Made by a program: the position numbers and the translations under genes | Notes under the pieces: model-generated | Seen by the model: the letters and a program-made list of their open reading frames with translations, nothing else | Databases searched by the model: none | Told to the model about the DNA's origin: nothing | NCBI GenBank assembly: GCA_944321875.1 | Contig: CALUMX010000003.1 | Span: 1 to 64,000 of the forward strand | DNA length: 64,000 nucleotides | Origin: an uncultured Muribaculaceae bacterium | GTDB taxonomy: Bacteria > Bacteroidota > Bacteroidia > Bacteroidales > Muribaculaceae | Direction of reading: 5' to 3' | In this document: piece by piece, positions 27,037 through 36,257 of the stretch | Position numbering within the stretch: position 1 is the stretch's first letter | How the letters are laid out: each line of letters begins with the position of its first letter

Positions 27037-27107
27037 TTTACTGATTGTTATGCCTTTGGACGTTATAGCCTTGCTGATTTGCGAAGTTGTCGATTGTAGA
27101 GAAAAAT

Positions 27108-27138
27108 AAAAGCGGAAGCCCGGGGGACTTCCGCTTTT
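27108..27138 (-). terminator. Terminator of pckA
   Basis: 11-bp stem (27108-27118 with 27128-27138) followed on the minus strand by ATTTTTC. Confidence 0.88.
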
Positions 27139-27179
27139 GGGATGCTATTGTTTTAAAGTTAGTTTCTTCAAAACGCTGA

Positions 27180-28787
27180 TTACAACTTAGGACCAGCAGC
27201 AACAAGTGCCTTACCAGCTTCGTTGCCTTCGAACTTAGCGAAGTTCTTGATGAAGCGAGCAGCCAAATCCTTAGCCTTCTCTTCCCATTGAGCAGCGTCA
27301 GCATAAGTGTCGCGTGGGTCGAGGATGTTAGAGTCAACGCCCGGCAATTCAGTAGGAACGACGAAGTCGAAGTGAGGAATTGTCTTAGTCGGAGCCTTGT
27401 CGATAGAACCGTCGAGGATAGCGTCGATGATACCACGAGTGTCGCGGATAGAGATACGCTTGCCAGTACCGTTCCAACCAGTGTTAACCAAGTAAGCCTT
27501 AGCACCAACCTTTTCCATTCTCTTTACCAATTCTTCAGCATACTTAGTTGGGTGCAATGAAAGGAATGCAGCACCGAAGCAAGCTGAGAATGTCGGAGTC
27601 GGCTCAGTGATACCACGCTCTGTACCTGCCAATTTTGCAGTGAAACCAGAGAGGAAGTAGTACTTAGTCTGCTCAGCGTTGAGGATAGATACCGGAGGCA
27701 ATACACCGAATGCGTCAGCAGAAAGGAAGATTACCTGGTGAGCGTGCGGGCCCTTAGAAACCGGCTTAACGATGTTGTTGATGTGGTTGATCGGGTAAGA
27801 AACACGAGTGTTCTCAGTTACGCTCTTATCAGCGAAGTCGATCTTGCCGTCAGCAGCAACAGTAACGTTCTCGAGGAGAGCGTCGCGCTTGATAGCGTTG
27901 TAGATATCTGGTTCGCTTTCCTTGTCGAGGTTGATAACCTTAGCGTAGCAGCCACCTTCGTAGTTGAATACGCCTTCGTCATCCCATCCGTGCTCGTCGT
28001 CACCGATGAGGAGACGCTTCGGGTCAGTAGAAAGAGTAGTCTTACCAGTACCAGAAAGGCCGAAGAAGATAGCTGAGTCAGTACCTTCCATGTTAGTGTT
28101 GGCAGAGCAGTGCATAGAAGCGATGCCGCGGAGCGGGTTGTAGTAGTTCATGATAGAGAACATACCCTTCTTCATTTCACCACCGTACCAAGTGTTGATG
28201 ATAACTTGTTCCTTAGAAGTGAGGTTGAACACAACAGCTGTCTCTGAGTTCAAGCCCAGTTCCTTATAGTTTTCAACTTTAGCCTTAGAAGCGTTGTAAA
28301 CAACGAAGTCAGGTTCACCGAAGTTAGCAAGTTCCTCAGCTGTCGGGCGGATGAACATGTTAGTTACGAAGTGAGCTTGCCAAGCTACTTCAACGATGAA
28401 ACGTACTTTAAGGCGAGTAGCCTCGTTAGCGCCGCAGAATGCGTCAACTACATAGAGCTTCTTGTTGGAAAGTTCCTTAACGGCAAGTTCCTTCAAAGCT
28501 TTCCAAGTGTCTTGGCTAACCGGCTTGTTGTCGTTTTTGTATTCTTCAGAAGTCCACCAGATTGTATCCTTGCTGGTTTCGTCCATTACAAAGAATTTAT
28601 CCTTAGGAGAACGACCAGTGTAGATACCTGTCATTACGTTTACTGCACCGAGCTCAGTCAATTGGCCTTTTTCGTAGCCTTCGAGAGCCGGATTAGTCTC
28701 ATCATTGAACAATTGTTCGTAAGATGGATTGTGCACAATTTCTACTGCGCCATTGATTCCATACTTTGTCAAATCAAGTGTACTCAT
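27180..28787 (-). CDS. pckA: Phosphoenolpyruvate carboxykinase (ATP)
   Basis: 535 residues, the normal length. Kinase-1a/Walker [14 protein letters not shown] (about 243-255), the substrate-binding GRSPKDKF (about 59-66) and kinase-2/PEPCK metal motif [17 protein letters not shown] are all present, which mark the ATP-dependent family. It interconverts oxaloacetate and PEP; in Bacteroidales it usually fixes CO2 towards succinate. Codon use is restricted (GTA/GTT, AAC, GAC), fitting high expression. It has its own promoter and terminator. Confidence 0.98.
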   Translation of the reverse strand: MSTLDLTKYGINGAVEIVHNPSYEQLFNDETNPALEGYEKGQLTELGAVNVMTGIYTGRSPKDKFFVMDETSKDTIWWTSEEYKNDNKPVSQDTWKALKELAVKELSNKKLYVVDAFCGANEATRLKVRFIVEVAWQAHFVTNMFIRPTAEELANFGEPDFVVYNASKAKVENYKELGLNSETAVVFNLTSKEQVIINTWYGGEMKKGMFSIMNYYNPLRGIASMHCSANTNMEGTDSAIFFGLSGTGKTTLSTDPKRLLIGDDEHGWDDEGVFNYEGGCYAKVINLDKESEPDIYNAIKRDALLENVTVAADGKIDFADKSVTENTRVSYPINHINNIVKPVSKGPHAHQVIFLSADAFGVLPPVSILNAEQTKYYFLSGFTAKLAGTERGITEPTPTFSACFGAAFLSLHPTKYAEELVKRMEKVGAKAYLVNTGWNGTGKRISIRDTRGIIDAILDGSIDKAPTKTIPHFDFVVPTELPGVDSNILDPRDTYADAAQWEEKAKDLAARFIKNFAKFEGNEAGKALVAAGPKL

Positions 28788-28843
28788 TGTTGTTAACTTT
28801 AATATTGTGAATGATTCTAATTTGTTGTCTTCAAAATCCGTTG

Positions 28844-28873
28844 CAAAATTACTATATTTTTTTTATACGGCAA
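28844..28873 (-). promoter_or_regulatory. Promoter for pckA
   Basis: Minus strand: TTG at 28873-28871 and TAATTTTG at 28851-28844, spacer 19 bp, a full match to the Bacteroides consensus. The leader is about 50 nt. Confidence 0.7.
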
Positions 28874-28970
28874 TATTAATAATGAAATTATTCCGTATTT
28901 TAAAATCTTTAAGATATGAACGGATTAGGAGGGCAAAGAGTTCATTCGTTCTGTCTTTTTTGCGGCAGGG

Positions 28971-30005
28971 CTACAGCACGGTTATCTCGCCGCAGATGGA
29001 GATGCTTATGTATTTCTTCACCTGCTCGGTCGAGAGTCCCATTCCGAAGAGGTACATCAGCTTGGTGATGGCGGCTTCGGAGGTGAGGTCGTGACCGCTG
29101 ATGACGCCTGCGTTGGCGAGGACGTTACCGGTCATGTAGCGCTTGTCCTGTACGCCTCCGTTGACGCATTGCGACACGTTGACAACGACTACTCCGCGCT
29201 CCGCGGTCTCATGGATGAGGTCGATAAACCATTTCTCGGTCGGGGCGTTGCCGGCGCCGTAGGTCTTGAGCACGATGCCCTTGATGCCGGGAGTGTTGAG
29301 CTGGTGGCGCAGGGTCTGCTCGGTGATGCCGGGGAAGAGGTGGATGAACATGACGTTCGTGTCCATCTCCGTCTGGAGCTTGAGCGGACGGTGAGCCTTC
29401 GGACGCCAGAGGGCTTCGTCGTGGAAGTGGATGCCGAGGCCGATTTTTGCCAGGTAGGGATAGTTGTTGCTCTTGAACGCGTTGAAGTGGTCGGCGCTCA
29501 TCTTGGTGCTGCGGTTGCCGCGCCAGAGATAGTCCTCGAAGAGGATGGCCACTTCCTGCACCATCGGATGTCCTTCCTTGTCGGTTGCGGCAGCGATTTG
29601 CAGGGCTGTGATAAGGTTTTCCTCGCCGTCGGTGCGCACCTCGCCGATGGGGAGCTGCGAGCCGGTGATGATGACCGGCTTGTGGAGGTTCTCAAGCATG
29701 AAGCTGAGGGCCGATGCCGTGTAGGCCATGGTGTCGGTGCCGTGGAGCACGACGAAGCCGTCGTAGTCGGCATAGTTGTCCTGAATGCTTTTGGCGATGT
29801 CGACCCAGTGGCCGGGGTTCATGTTGGACGAGTCGAGCGGCGGGTTGAATTGTATGTTGTCGATGTCGTAGTTCAGCATCTTTATTTTCGGCACGTTGTC
29901 GATGAGATGCGTGAAATCGAAAGGTTGCAGGGATTTAGTCTCGGGGTTCTCAATCATTCCGATTGTACCCCCTGTGTATATGATGAGTATTTTGGGTCTT
30001 GCCAT
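28971..30005 (-). CDS. ansA: Type I L-asparaginase
   Basis: About 344 residues from the ATG at 30005 (MARPKILIIYTGGTIGM). The frame is open upstream to 30170, but that segment is not family-like and lacks a signal peptide. The two catalytic threonine motifs are IYTGGTIGM (about 9-17) and VVLHGTDTMAYTASAL (about 92-107). It hydrolyses asparagine to aspartate and ammonia in the cytoplasm. It stands alone between pckA and the esterase gene; no terminator with a GC stem is obvious. Confidence 0.93.
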   Translation of the reverse strand: MARPKILIIYTGGTIGMIENPETKSLQPFDFTHLIDNVPKIKMLNYDIDNIQFNPPLDSSNMNPGHWVDIAKSIQDNYADYDGFVVLHGTDTMAYTASALSFMLENLHKPVIITGSQLPIGEVRTDGEENLITALQIAAATDKEGHPMVQEVAILFEDYLWRGNRSTKMSADHFNAFKSNNYPYLAKIGLGIHFHDEALWRPKAHRPLKLQTEMDTNVMFIHLFPGITEQTLRHQLNTPGIKGIVLKTYGAGNAPTEKWFIDLIHETAERGVVVVNVSQCVNGGVQDKRYMTGNVLANAGVISGHDLTSEAAITKLMYLFGMGLSTEQVKKYISISICGEITVL

Positions 30006-30091
30006 GACTCCTGCGTGCTTTAATGAGTTATAAATGCTTCCTGTAAAACAATCTTTGGGGAATTTCGCACAACGACGAACTACTCCTGTGA

Positions 30092-30099
30092 CAAAGTTA
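30092..30099 (-). promoter_or_regulatory. Candidate -7 box for the asparaginase gene
   Basis: TAACTTTG on the minus strand matches TAnnTTTG; no well-spaced TTG is seen upstream. The leader would be about 80 nt. Confidence 0.35.
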
Positions 30100-30219
30100 G
30101 CAATATTTTCAAGAAATTTGCTGTGGAGGCCGCCCGATTCCCCGAGTAGCGCAGGCTTTTTTGCTGACATTTTGCCAGAAGGAGCGGGGATAGGCTTGCT
30201 TTGCGCTTGCAGATACGAA

Positions 30220-30256
30220 AAAAGCAGGCATTTTCCCGCGGAAAACGCCTGCTTTT
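30220..30256 (-). terminator. Terminator of the esterase gene
   Basis: AAAAGCAGGC (30220-30229) pairs with GCCTGCTTTT (30247-30256), with an inner TTTTCC/GGAAAA stem; a T-run follows on the minus strand. Confidence 0.85.
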
Positions 30257-30304
30257 GTTGAATTATTTTTTCTCGCTCAGCCGGGTTAAAAATCGTTAAT
30301 CGTA

Positions 30305-31123
30305 CTATTTCGTGCCCTTGGTGAACACATCATGGAAGAACAGCAGGTGGTCGCGGAGCGAGCGGCGCCAGTATTCCCAGTTGTGCGCGCCGGGGCGTGA
30401 GGTGAACTCGTGGGCGATGCCGCGGCGGGTCAGTTCGTCGTGGAGGGCGAGGTTGACATTAAAGAAGAAGTCCTCCGTACCGCAGTCAATAATCAGTTGC
30501 AGGCTGCCGTTCTGGAGCTTCGGCAGCTGAGCCATGACGGTGTTCTGTTCCCAGTTGTCGGGGTATTTGCTTTTTTCGCCCAGGCGCAGCTTGATTTTCC
30601 AGCTGTCGGGGAAAGGGCGGAAGTCCACGCCACCGCTCATGGAGCCGGCTGCGCAATAGAGGTTCTGATGGCGGATGGCCAGGAAGAGCGCGCCGTGTCC
30701 GCCCATGCTCAGTCCGGAGATGGCGCGGTGGCTGCGGTCGGCGATGGTCGGGTAGTGGCTGTCGACGTAGACCGGCAGTTCCTTGGTCACGAACGTCTCG
30801 TAGCGGAATGCCGGGTCAATCGGACTGTCGAAATACCAGCTGTCGGAAGGGTCGGGTACCACGATGATGAGGCCGAGCGCTTCGGCCAGGTCGCGCACGT
30901 TGGTCTGCTTGACGTAGCCGCGCAGATGGTCGTCGCTGTAGCCCGGCAGCATATAGACGGTAGGGAAGCCGTCTTTTTGCGTCTTATCGGGGACGATGAC
31001 TGAAATCTTGATGTCGCGCTTCATCGCGTCGCTGCGTATGGCGAGCGTATCGAGACGTGCTGCCCACGCCGATACGGCGAAAAGCATGAGAAGGAGTGTA
31101 AGGAAAGATTTCTTGAAAGACAT
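30305..31123 (-). CDS. Secreted alpha/beta-hydrolase esterase (esterase D / tributyrin-esterase-like)
   Basis: About 272 residues from the ATG at 31123; residues 1-20 form a signal peptide ending in AWA. The nucleophile Ser is in SGLSMGGHGALF (about 133-144), the acid is probably in DCGTEDFFF and the His in PGAHNWEYWR. The fold and motifs match the putative esterase family that includes feruloyl/acetyl-xylan and S-formylglutathione-type esterases. A periplasmic deacetylase or feruloyl esterase role on plant glycans is plausible; the substrate cannot be read from sequence. It is monocistronic, with its own promoter and terminator. Confidence 0.85.
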   Translation of the reverse strand: MSFKKSFLTLLLMLFAVSAWAARLDTLAIRSDAMKRDIKISVIVPDKTQKDGFPTVYMLPGYSDDHLRGYVKQTNVRDLAEALGLIIVVPDPSDSWYFDSPIDPAFRYETFVTKELPVYVDSHYPTIADRSHRAISGLSMGGHGALFLAIRHQNLYCAAGSMSGGVDFRPFPDSWKIKLRLGEKSKYPDNWEQNTVMAQLPKLQNGSLQLIIDCGTEDFFFNVNLALHDELTRRGIAHEFTSRPGAHNWEYWRRSLRDHLLFFHDVFTKGTK

Positions 31124-31152
31124 AATTGGAGTGTTTTTAGTTTGTTTTCGGG

Positions 31153-31183
31153 CAAAATTAGAGGAAAAACACAAAAAAATCAA
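31153..31183 (-). promoter_or_regulatory. Promoter for the esterase gene
   Basis: Minus strand: TTG at 31183-31181 and TAATTTTG at 31160-31153 with a 20-bp spacer. The leader is about 25 nt. Confidence 0.6.
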
Positions 31184-31201
31184 TTTTTTTCGGCAAAACT
31201 A

Positions 31202-31232
31202 TTGCACAATCCAAAAACCTGTATTACCTTTG
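31202..31232 (+). promoter_or_regulatory. Promoter for tRNA-Asp
   Basis: TTG at 31202-31204 and TACCTTTG at 31225-31232, spacer 20 bp, ending 28 bases before the tRNA. Confidence 0.7.
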
Positions 31233-31260
31233 CACTCGCTAACGGAAAGCAACTATCAAT

Positions 31261-31334
31261 GGTGCGGTAGTTCAGCTGGTTAGAATACATGCCTGTCACG
31301 CATGGGGTCGCGGGTTCGAGTCCCGTCCGCACCG
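31261..31334 (+). tRNA. tRNA-Asp (anticodon GTC)
   Basis: A 74-nt cloverleaf: acceptor GGTGCGG (31261-31267) pairs with CCGCACC (31327-31333), discriminator G. The anticodon stem CATGC/GCATG encloses CTGTCAC with anticodon GTC, and the T arm has GGTTCGAGTCC. The 3' CCA is not encoded, as is common in this phylum. It has its own promoter and terminator. Confidence 0.97.
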
Positions 31335-31336
31335 CG

Positions 31337-31380
31337 AAACACCTGGTTTTACTGATGTAAAGCCGGGTGTTTTCTTTTTT
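31337..31380 (+). terminator. Terminator of tRNA-Asp
   Basis: 16-bp stem (31337-31352 with 31357-31372, two G-U pairs), loop TGAT, T-rich tract to 31380. Confidence 0.92.
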
Positions 31381-31390
31381 ACTGCGTTTA

Positions 31391-31450
31391 TCTGCAAACT
31401 TAGGTGGTTGCGGTCGGAAGGAATGGCTTGTTTTTGAGGTGGTAGGGGCG
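31391..31450. repeat. Decayed fragment of the ~215-bp dispersed repeat
   Basis: TCTGCAAACTTAGGTGGTTG followed after about 30 bases by GGTAGGGGCG matches the first half of the repeat at 26737-26820, with an internal deletion and no right arm. It sits just past the tRNA-Asp terminator. Confidence 0.5.
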
Positions 31451-31633
31451 TTTTTTTTGTTAAATTATTTGGGGAGTTGTTAATAAGCGATTACTTTTGT
31501 GAAAAATATAGAGACAATGGTTTGTGGTAATTGCCGGACTGTTGAATCGGGAAATTGATAAAAAACGAAACCAAAAGGAAATTTAAAATCTGAAACAGGG
31601 GACAATCTTTTTAATTATTAAATACCAATCTTT

Positions 31634-32308
31634 ATGAAAAAATTTATCGTAGCGATTTTTGCATGCGTTCTTGCGTGCAGTTCATTTGTTGCCAATGCTT
31701 TGGAGCATGACAGCTATGTGCCGGAGAAGGTAATTCAAATTACAAAGAAGAGTGTGAACGTACGTGCTACTCCTGACGGAAACGTGCTTTATCAGGCTCC
31801 AATCGGAACGCTGTTTGAAGTGTTGGCCAAAGAAGGAACATGGTACAAGGTGAAGGAAGCCTATACGGGAAATACGGTGTATGTGTCTTCATCAGTAGCT
31901 CAGCTTTTGACGGGAGAGGAAGTTTATGATGTGTTGATGCTCCGCTATGTCTATGGTGATGAAGATACAAGTTACTATCATACAACTCACAGCAAAGGCG
32001 GCGATATGATTACGCAACTTTCTTTTGAGCCGTACGAGACCAAAGAGTTAGGCCAGGTTGTAAAATTGACGTGGAATAATATGCTTGCATATCCCGATGG
32101 TCGTTCTCAGGCGAATGAGACTTATTATTTGGGATATATAAGAGGCTGGTATATTGTCCTTACTCACACTCAGAGCATTTGGAATGATGAGATTACTCCG
32201 CTTGAAACACCGATAATTATGTATGGTGCTGCTTGGGAGACTGTCGACCTTTATTGTAACGGTGTCCTCTATAACGGAATAGACAATGACTACTACCAAT
32301 CAAGGTAG
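31634..32308 (+). CDS. Secreted SH3b-domain protein
   Basis: 224 residues: signal peptide (1-22, cleavage after VANA), then a bacterial SH3 domain (about 32-92; VNVRATPDGNVLYQAPIGT and WYKVKEAYTGNTVYVSSSVA are typical strands). The C-terminal 130 residues, rich in Tyr and Trp, match no family I recognise. SH3b domains commonly bind peptidoglycan or peptide stems, so an envelope role is likely. It stands alone after tRNA-Asp. A shared hairpin terminator separates it from the convergent PUL. Confidence 0.75.
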   Translation: MKKFIVAIFACVLACSSFVANALEHDSYVPEKVIQITKKSVNVRATPDGNVLYQAPIGTLFEVLAKEGTWYKVKEAYTGNTVYVSSSVAQLLTGEEVYDVLMLRYVYGDEDTSYYHTTHSKGGDMITQLSFEPYETKELGQVVKLTWNNMLAYPDGRSQANETYYLGYIRGWYIVLTHTQSIWNDEITPLETPIIMYGAAWETVDLYCNGVLYNGIDNDYYQSR

Positions 32309-32328
32309 CTATCTTACTCAACAGAATA

Positions 32329-32363
32329 AAAAATGCGGAATCCCGGTGGGGTTCCGCATTTTT
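32329..32363. terminator. Bidirectional terminator between SH3b gene and PUL
   Basis: 16-bp stem (32329-32344 with 32348-32363, one G-U), A-tract on one side and T-tract on the other, between convergent genes. Confidence 0.9.
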
Positions 32364-32387
32364 GTGTCTTTACGTTGCCGGAGTTGC

Positions 32388-33929
32388 TTATTTCGCTGCA
32401 GGAGCGTCGCCATAGACGATGGCCGTAGTAATTCGAAGGTTGGCGGCCTTGTCGGGGTTCAGCCATCGGAGAACTACGTTGTGGTCGGTGTTCTTCATGT
32501 CGTATTTGAAGAACAGTTCGTGGCGGCGTGTCTTGAAGGCTGCCGGCAGTTTCGCTACTTCGGCTACCTGTCCGTCGATTGTCACTTCCACTTCGGCTAC
32601 ATAATCCTCGTTGGTGGAGCTGAAGCTGTAGCTGGCAACGATGCCCTTCCCGCTAAAATTGATGGTGACAGGTTGGTTGAGGTCCTGATGGAGTGAGAGA
32701 CGGTTAGTCGGGTAGTGGTTCGGGAAACTTTGCTCCAGACGCACTGCTTCCGGTTGCTGATACTTGATGGTTACGTCGTTGTCGGTGACCGTACCGCCGT
32801 TCAGACGGATAACCTCCAAAGCCTGACGCAGACTCATGTCGTAGGTCTTGTTCAGAGAAATGTCGGTGTAGGCAAAGTTCATGTCCTCTACCTCGCGTAC
32901 GCTCTTCATCCATTTCTCCGGGATTTTGGAGTAACCGAGCATTGTGCCGAGAATACCTGCAGCAGTTGCCGGATTGCAGTCGGAATCCTGTCCGCAGCGC
33001 ATGGAGATGTCCATCGTCTTGTCGAAATCGCCCTGGCCGTAGAGCAGTCCGATGAGCACGTAGGCGCTGTTGATGGTAGCGTCAATGTTGAAGGGGACAA
33101 ACACTCCTTCCGGACACCAGAGGTCAGAGCTCCATTTCTTCTCACATTCCAGCCATGTCTGCTTCCAGTCGTCGGGATATTGCTTGTGCCAGTTGATGAC
33201 GTCGTTCATGCACTGGTAGTATTTGCTTTCAGCCGGAATCGTCTTCAAGGCTTCCGTCACGACCGTCTCGATGTCGTCATGGGCAAACGCCATGGAATAC
33301 ATGGCTGCCACATAGACACCGCCATACCAGCCGTCACCGTAGTTCATGATGTGGCCAATCTCGTCGGTATAGCCGGTCGCCGCATTGACCATTGCCGGAG
33401 CCATGAGTCCGGCATAGTCGGCTTCAATCTGGAAGTCGAGGTCGTCGGCGTGCGGATTGTTTTTCCAATGACCCGATTCAGGAGGCATGATGCCGTTGAG
33501 AATGTTGTAGCGGGCATTCTGGTTGGCGTGCCAGAGCATGTAGCCGGCATTGGCAAAAGCCGTGGCAAACTTCTCGATGGGAGCGTCCAGTCCATACTTG
33601 TCGAAGATGTCGACAAACGTCAGGTCCATATAGATGTCGTCGTACAGACCGGGACTGTTCTCATACCACCATTTCAAGCCGTCCTCTTTCCATTCGATAG
33701 GGACATAGTCCTGAATCATGGTTCCGTTGTACTTGAATTCGGTCGGGCCTCCATAGGTGCAACCGATGGCCTGTCCGGCCCATCCTCCCTTGATTTTGTC
33801 GAGGAGGCGTTCTTTGGTCATTTTCACTTCGGTGATTTCCGTCGTGTCATTTTTTGCCGGAGTGGAGCAGGCAGTCGCAGCCAAAGCAAGAGCCGCAGCC
33901 CCGAGCAGATAAGTGAAAGGTTTTCTCAT
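32388..33929 (-). CDS. ADP-ribosylglycohydrolase-family lipoprotein
   Basis: 513 residues with a lipobox (ALAATACS, Cys at about 22). The ADP-ribosylglycohydrolase fold is seen in KIKGGWAGQAIGCTYGGPTE (about 47-66), the acidic GLYDDIYMDLTFVDIF (about 94-109) and GQDSDCNPATAAGILGTMLG (about 313-332), the latter two being the usual di-metal sites. The C-terminal 130 residues are beta-rich and may be a carbohydrate-binding-like domain. ARH proteins normally act inside the cell; this one is secreted and anchored. It is last in the PUL, 157 bases after the GH16 fusion, and may act as a glycan-site hydrolase rather than on ADP-ribose. Confidence 0.85.
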   Translation of the reverse strand: MRKPFTYLLGAAALALAATACSTPAKNDTTEITEVKMTKERLLDKIKGGWAGQAIGCTYGGPTEFKYNGTMIQDYVPIEWKEDGLKWWYENSPGLYDDIYMDLTFVDIFDKYGLDAPIEKFATAFANAGYMLWHANQNARYNILNGIMPPESGHWKNNPHADDLDFQIEADYAGLMAPAMVNAATGYTDEIGHIMNYGDGWYGGVYVAAMYSMAFAHDDIETVVTEALKTIPAESKYYQCMNDVINWHKQYPDDWKQTWLECEKKWSSDLWCPEGVFVPFNIDATINSAYVLIGLLYGQGDFDKTMDISMRCGQDSDCNPATAAGILGTMLGYSKIPEKWMKSVREVEDMNFAYTDISLNKTYDMSLRQALEVIRLNGGTVTDNDVTIKYQQPEAVRLEQSFPNHYPTNRLSLHQDLNQPVTINFSGKGIVASYSFSSTNEDYVAEVEVTIDGQVAEVAKLPAAFKTRRHELFFKYDMKNTDHNVVLRWLNPDKAANLRITTAIVYGDAPAAK

Positions 33930-34086
33930 AGTTTTGTTATTGTTGTTTGGTTGGTTCGAATGTAAGAATAATCGGCAATTAAGGCAACAGAAGCGTTACT
34001 TTAATTGCCGATTAGCCGATTAAGCACAATAATCGGTATCAATCCTAATATATGTTGGTGGTTTGTGAAGCGGTTTAAAAGGCTTC

Positions 34087-36246
34087 TTAGTCGTTGCGCT
34101 GGTAGACGCGGACATAGTCCACTTCCATCGTTTTCGGGAATTTGGAGTCGTCAATGCCATGCTTTCCTCCCCAGTTTCCTCCGATGGCAAGATTGAGAAT
34201 CAAGTGGAATTTCTGGTCGAAAGGCCATGCTTCCCAGCCCTGATAATCGTTCTTCCATTCATAGACAAACTTGCCGTCAACATAAGTGCGCCATGAGATT
34301 TCATCCCATTCGAGCGTGTAGACGTGGAAGTCGGTCACGAATGTGCTGTCGGCGAGTGCGCCGCTGCGCTGATTGCCACGGGTGTGGTTGAAGGCGTGGG
34401 TGTGGGCAGTTGAGTAGATGGAGTCGCACGCATAGCCTACGTTCTCCATGATGTCAATTTCACCGCTCTTTGGCCATCCGCCGTAGACGTTCTCCGTCGG
34501 GAGCATCCAGATGGCCGGCCATGAGCCGCGTCCGCAGGCAGGGAGCTTGGCGCGTACCACTACCTTGCCGTATTTCCAGTCGCCTTTACCCTTCGTGACG
34601 AGGCGGGCAGAGGTATAGTTTCTGTCTTCCTTCTTTTCCTTCAGAGCGACAATCTTCAGTGTTCCGTCGCTGACGTAGGCGTTCCGCTTTTCGCCAGCAG
34701 TATAATACTGGGCTTCGTTGTTGCCCCAACGCCAGGCGTTTCCGTCTGTATCGTAGCTCCATTTTGTGTCGTCAGGCAAGCCGTCCTTGTCAAACTCATC
34801 GCTCCATACCAGACGGTAGGGTGAGAATGTCTTGGTGTACTTGTTGCCGAAACGGTCGGTGGCTACGACTTTCTTTGTTGCCGTCGCACTGCCTTTCGGA
34901 GCTTTGAAGAGGTGGCCGGTCTTGGAGTAGCCAAGCCATCCGTGCGTCTTGTTTCTGCCCGGCTGGTAAGCTCCTTCGGCAATCGGGTCGACACCTGTGT
35001 AGCGGACCATGTCGCCGATGTACTTGCCGTCCTCGTAGTATTCCACCTTCCACATCTCGTCGTAGTTGAACACGTTGGCATAGAGTGTGTCGCCCTTTTC
35101 GTAAAGGCGGAACTGCTCCTCTTTCGGAAGGTTGAGGCCCTTGAAGTACCATGAAAGGCTGTCGCCCTTCACCTCATAGACAGTGTAGCCTTTCGGGCAT
35201 CCGTCTGTGCAGACCTCACCCTGCCACCATGCGCCGCTGGCTGCGGCATGCACGTGCTCGAGGATGCGGTCGTTGACCTGCGTGTTCCATTGCTCGTGGC
35301 TGTGTCCAGCCATGATATGCACGTTGCGTCCCTCCAGAATCTTATAGAGGGCCTTGTTGTTCATGACGATATTGCTGAGCGTTGAAGAGTAACTGCCGCT
35401 TTCGACGTAAGGATTGTCCATTGTCGGGATGTGCAGCGAGATTACAACTGTATGGTTTTCCGGTACGAGGGCCAAATCCTGCTCGAGCCAGTTGAGCTGT
35501 TCTTCAGAGATGTAGCCGATGTAGCGGTAAGTGTAGCCGTAATAGAAAATGTCGTCAAGTACGACATAGTGGATGTTGCCTACGTTGAACGCGTAGTGTG
35601 AAGGGCCGAAGGTCTCCTCGTAGGTCTGATTGGAGCCCTCATGGCTTCGTTCGTTGTAGTTGCGGTCGTGGTTGCCGATTACATGGTAGCAAGGCATTCC
35701 CATACCGGAAACAGTCTCGATGTAATCATCGAGCAGGTAGTGGCGGTCGAACACATTGTCACCGGCACTGATGGCGTGAAAAGGTTTACCGGAAGCAGCA
35801 GCGGTGGCTTTAGCGTCTTCGACAACCTCTTTTAAAAGAGCAAACTCCGACTCCTGATAGACTTGCGGGTCTGCCCAGATGATAAAGTTGTGTTCTGTCT
35901 GGTCGACGGTCGCTTTCGTGATGGAGAAGTCGATGGTTTGTTTAGCCTGAGTTTTGTCCAGTTTCTTGTAGAAACGAGGCAGGCAGTTTTCAGTATCAGA
36001 ATTGTAACCGGATGGCAGTGTGTAGTAGATGTAATCGCGGTCGGACAGTGTAGGCAGCGAGTAGTTGCCTTTCTTGTCGGTAGTCGTGATGATACGGCCG
36101 TCGGTTACAGGCACGCCTGCAACTCCTTTTCCGGAATTGTCGGTTACTTTACCTTTGACAGTGATATGATGAAAAGTTTCGGCAGCCATTGCCTCGTTGG
36201 CCGAGAGGCCAACGAGCAATAACGCCAGAGTCAAGAATTTTTTCAT
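34087..36246 (-). CDS. Calcineurin-like phosphoesterase fused to GH16 glycoside hydrolase
   Basis: About 719 residues from the ATG at 36246 (MKKFLTLALLLVG; the frame is open to 36276). Order: signal peptide (1-21); a carboxypeptidase-regulatory-like beta-sandwich (about 28-95); a metallophosphoesterase domain with ADPQ, AGDNVFD, IGNHDRNY, ISLHIPT and MAGHSH (about 125-315); a C-terminal phosphoesterase accessory domain (about 320-460); and GH16 (about 465-719) with the catalytic GEIDIMENVG (the E-x-D-x-x-E motif). GH16 enzymes cut beta-1,3/1,4-glucans or galactans by retention. One chain with both activities suggests a phosphate- or phosphodiester-decorated glycan. susD ends 11 bases before it. 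Confidence 0.9.
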   Translation of the reverse strand: MKKFLTLALLLVGLSANEAMAAETFHHITVKGKVTDNSGKGVAGVPVTDGRIITTTDKKGNYSLPTLSDRDYIYYTLPSGYNSDTENCLPRFYKKLDKTQAKQTIDFSITKATVDQTEHNFIIWADPQVYQESEFALLKEVVEDAKATAAASGKPFHAISAGDNVFDRHYLLDDYIETVSGMGMPCYHVIGNHDRNYNERSHEGSNQTYEETFGPSHYAFNVGNIHYVVLDDIFYYGYTYRYIGYISEEQLNWLEQDLALVPENHTVVISLHIPTMDNPYVESGSYSSTLSNIVMNNKALYKILEGRNVHIMAGHSHEQWNTQVNDRILEHVHAAASGAWWQGEVCTDGCPKGYTVYEVKGDSLSWYFKGLNLPKEEQFRLYEKGDTLYANVFNYDEMWKVEYYEDGKYIGDMVRYTGVDPIAEGAYQPGRNKTHGWLGYSKTGHLFKAPKGSATATKKVVATDRFGNKYTKTFSPYRLVWSDEFDKDGLPDDTKWSYDTDGNAWRWGNNEAQYYTAGEKRNAYVSDGTLKIVALKEKKEDRNYTSARLVTKGKGDWKYGKVVVRAKLPACGRGSWPAIWMLPTENVYGGWPKSGEIDIMENVGYACDSIYSTAHTHAFNHTRGNQRSGALADSTFVTDFHVYTLEWDEISWRTYVDGKFVYEWKNDYQGWEAWPFDQKFHLILNLAIGGNWGGKHGIDDSKFPKTMEVDYVRVYQRND

Positions 36247-36257
36247 TATAAATATGT

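Larger units (their letters stand above)
26539..27179. other. 641-bp intergenic region with a repeat element and hairpins
   Basis: No gene identified. It contains, in order, the cvpA promoter, a 216-bp dispersed repeat (26715-26930), a TAGATTTG box at 26972-26979, a plus-strand hairpin with T-run (26998-27036) and the pckA terminator (27108-27138). Confidence 0.6.
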
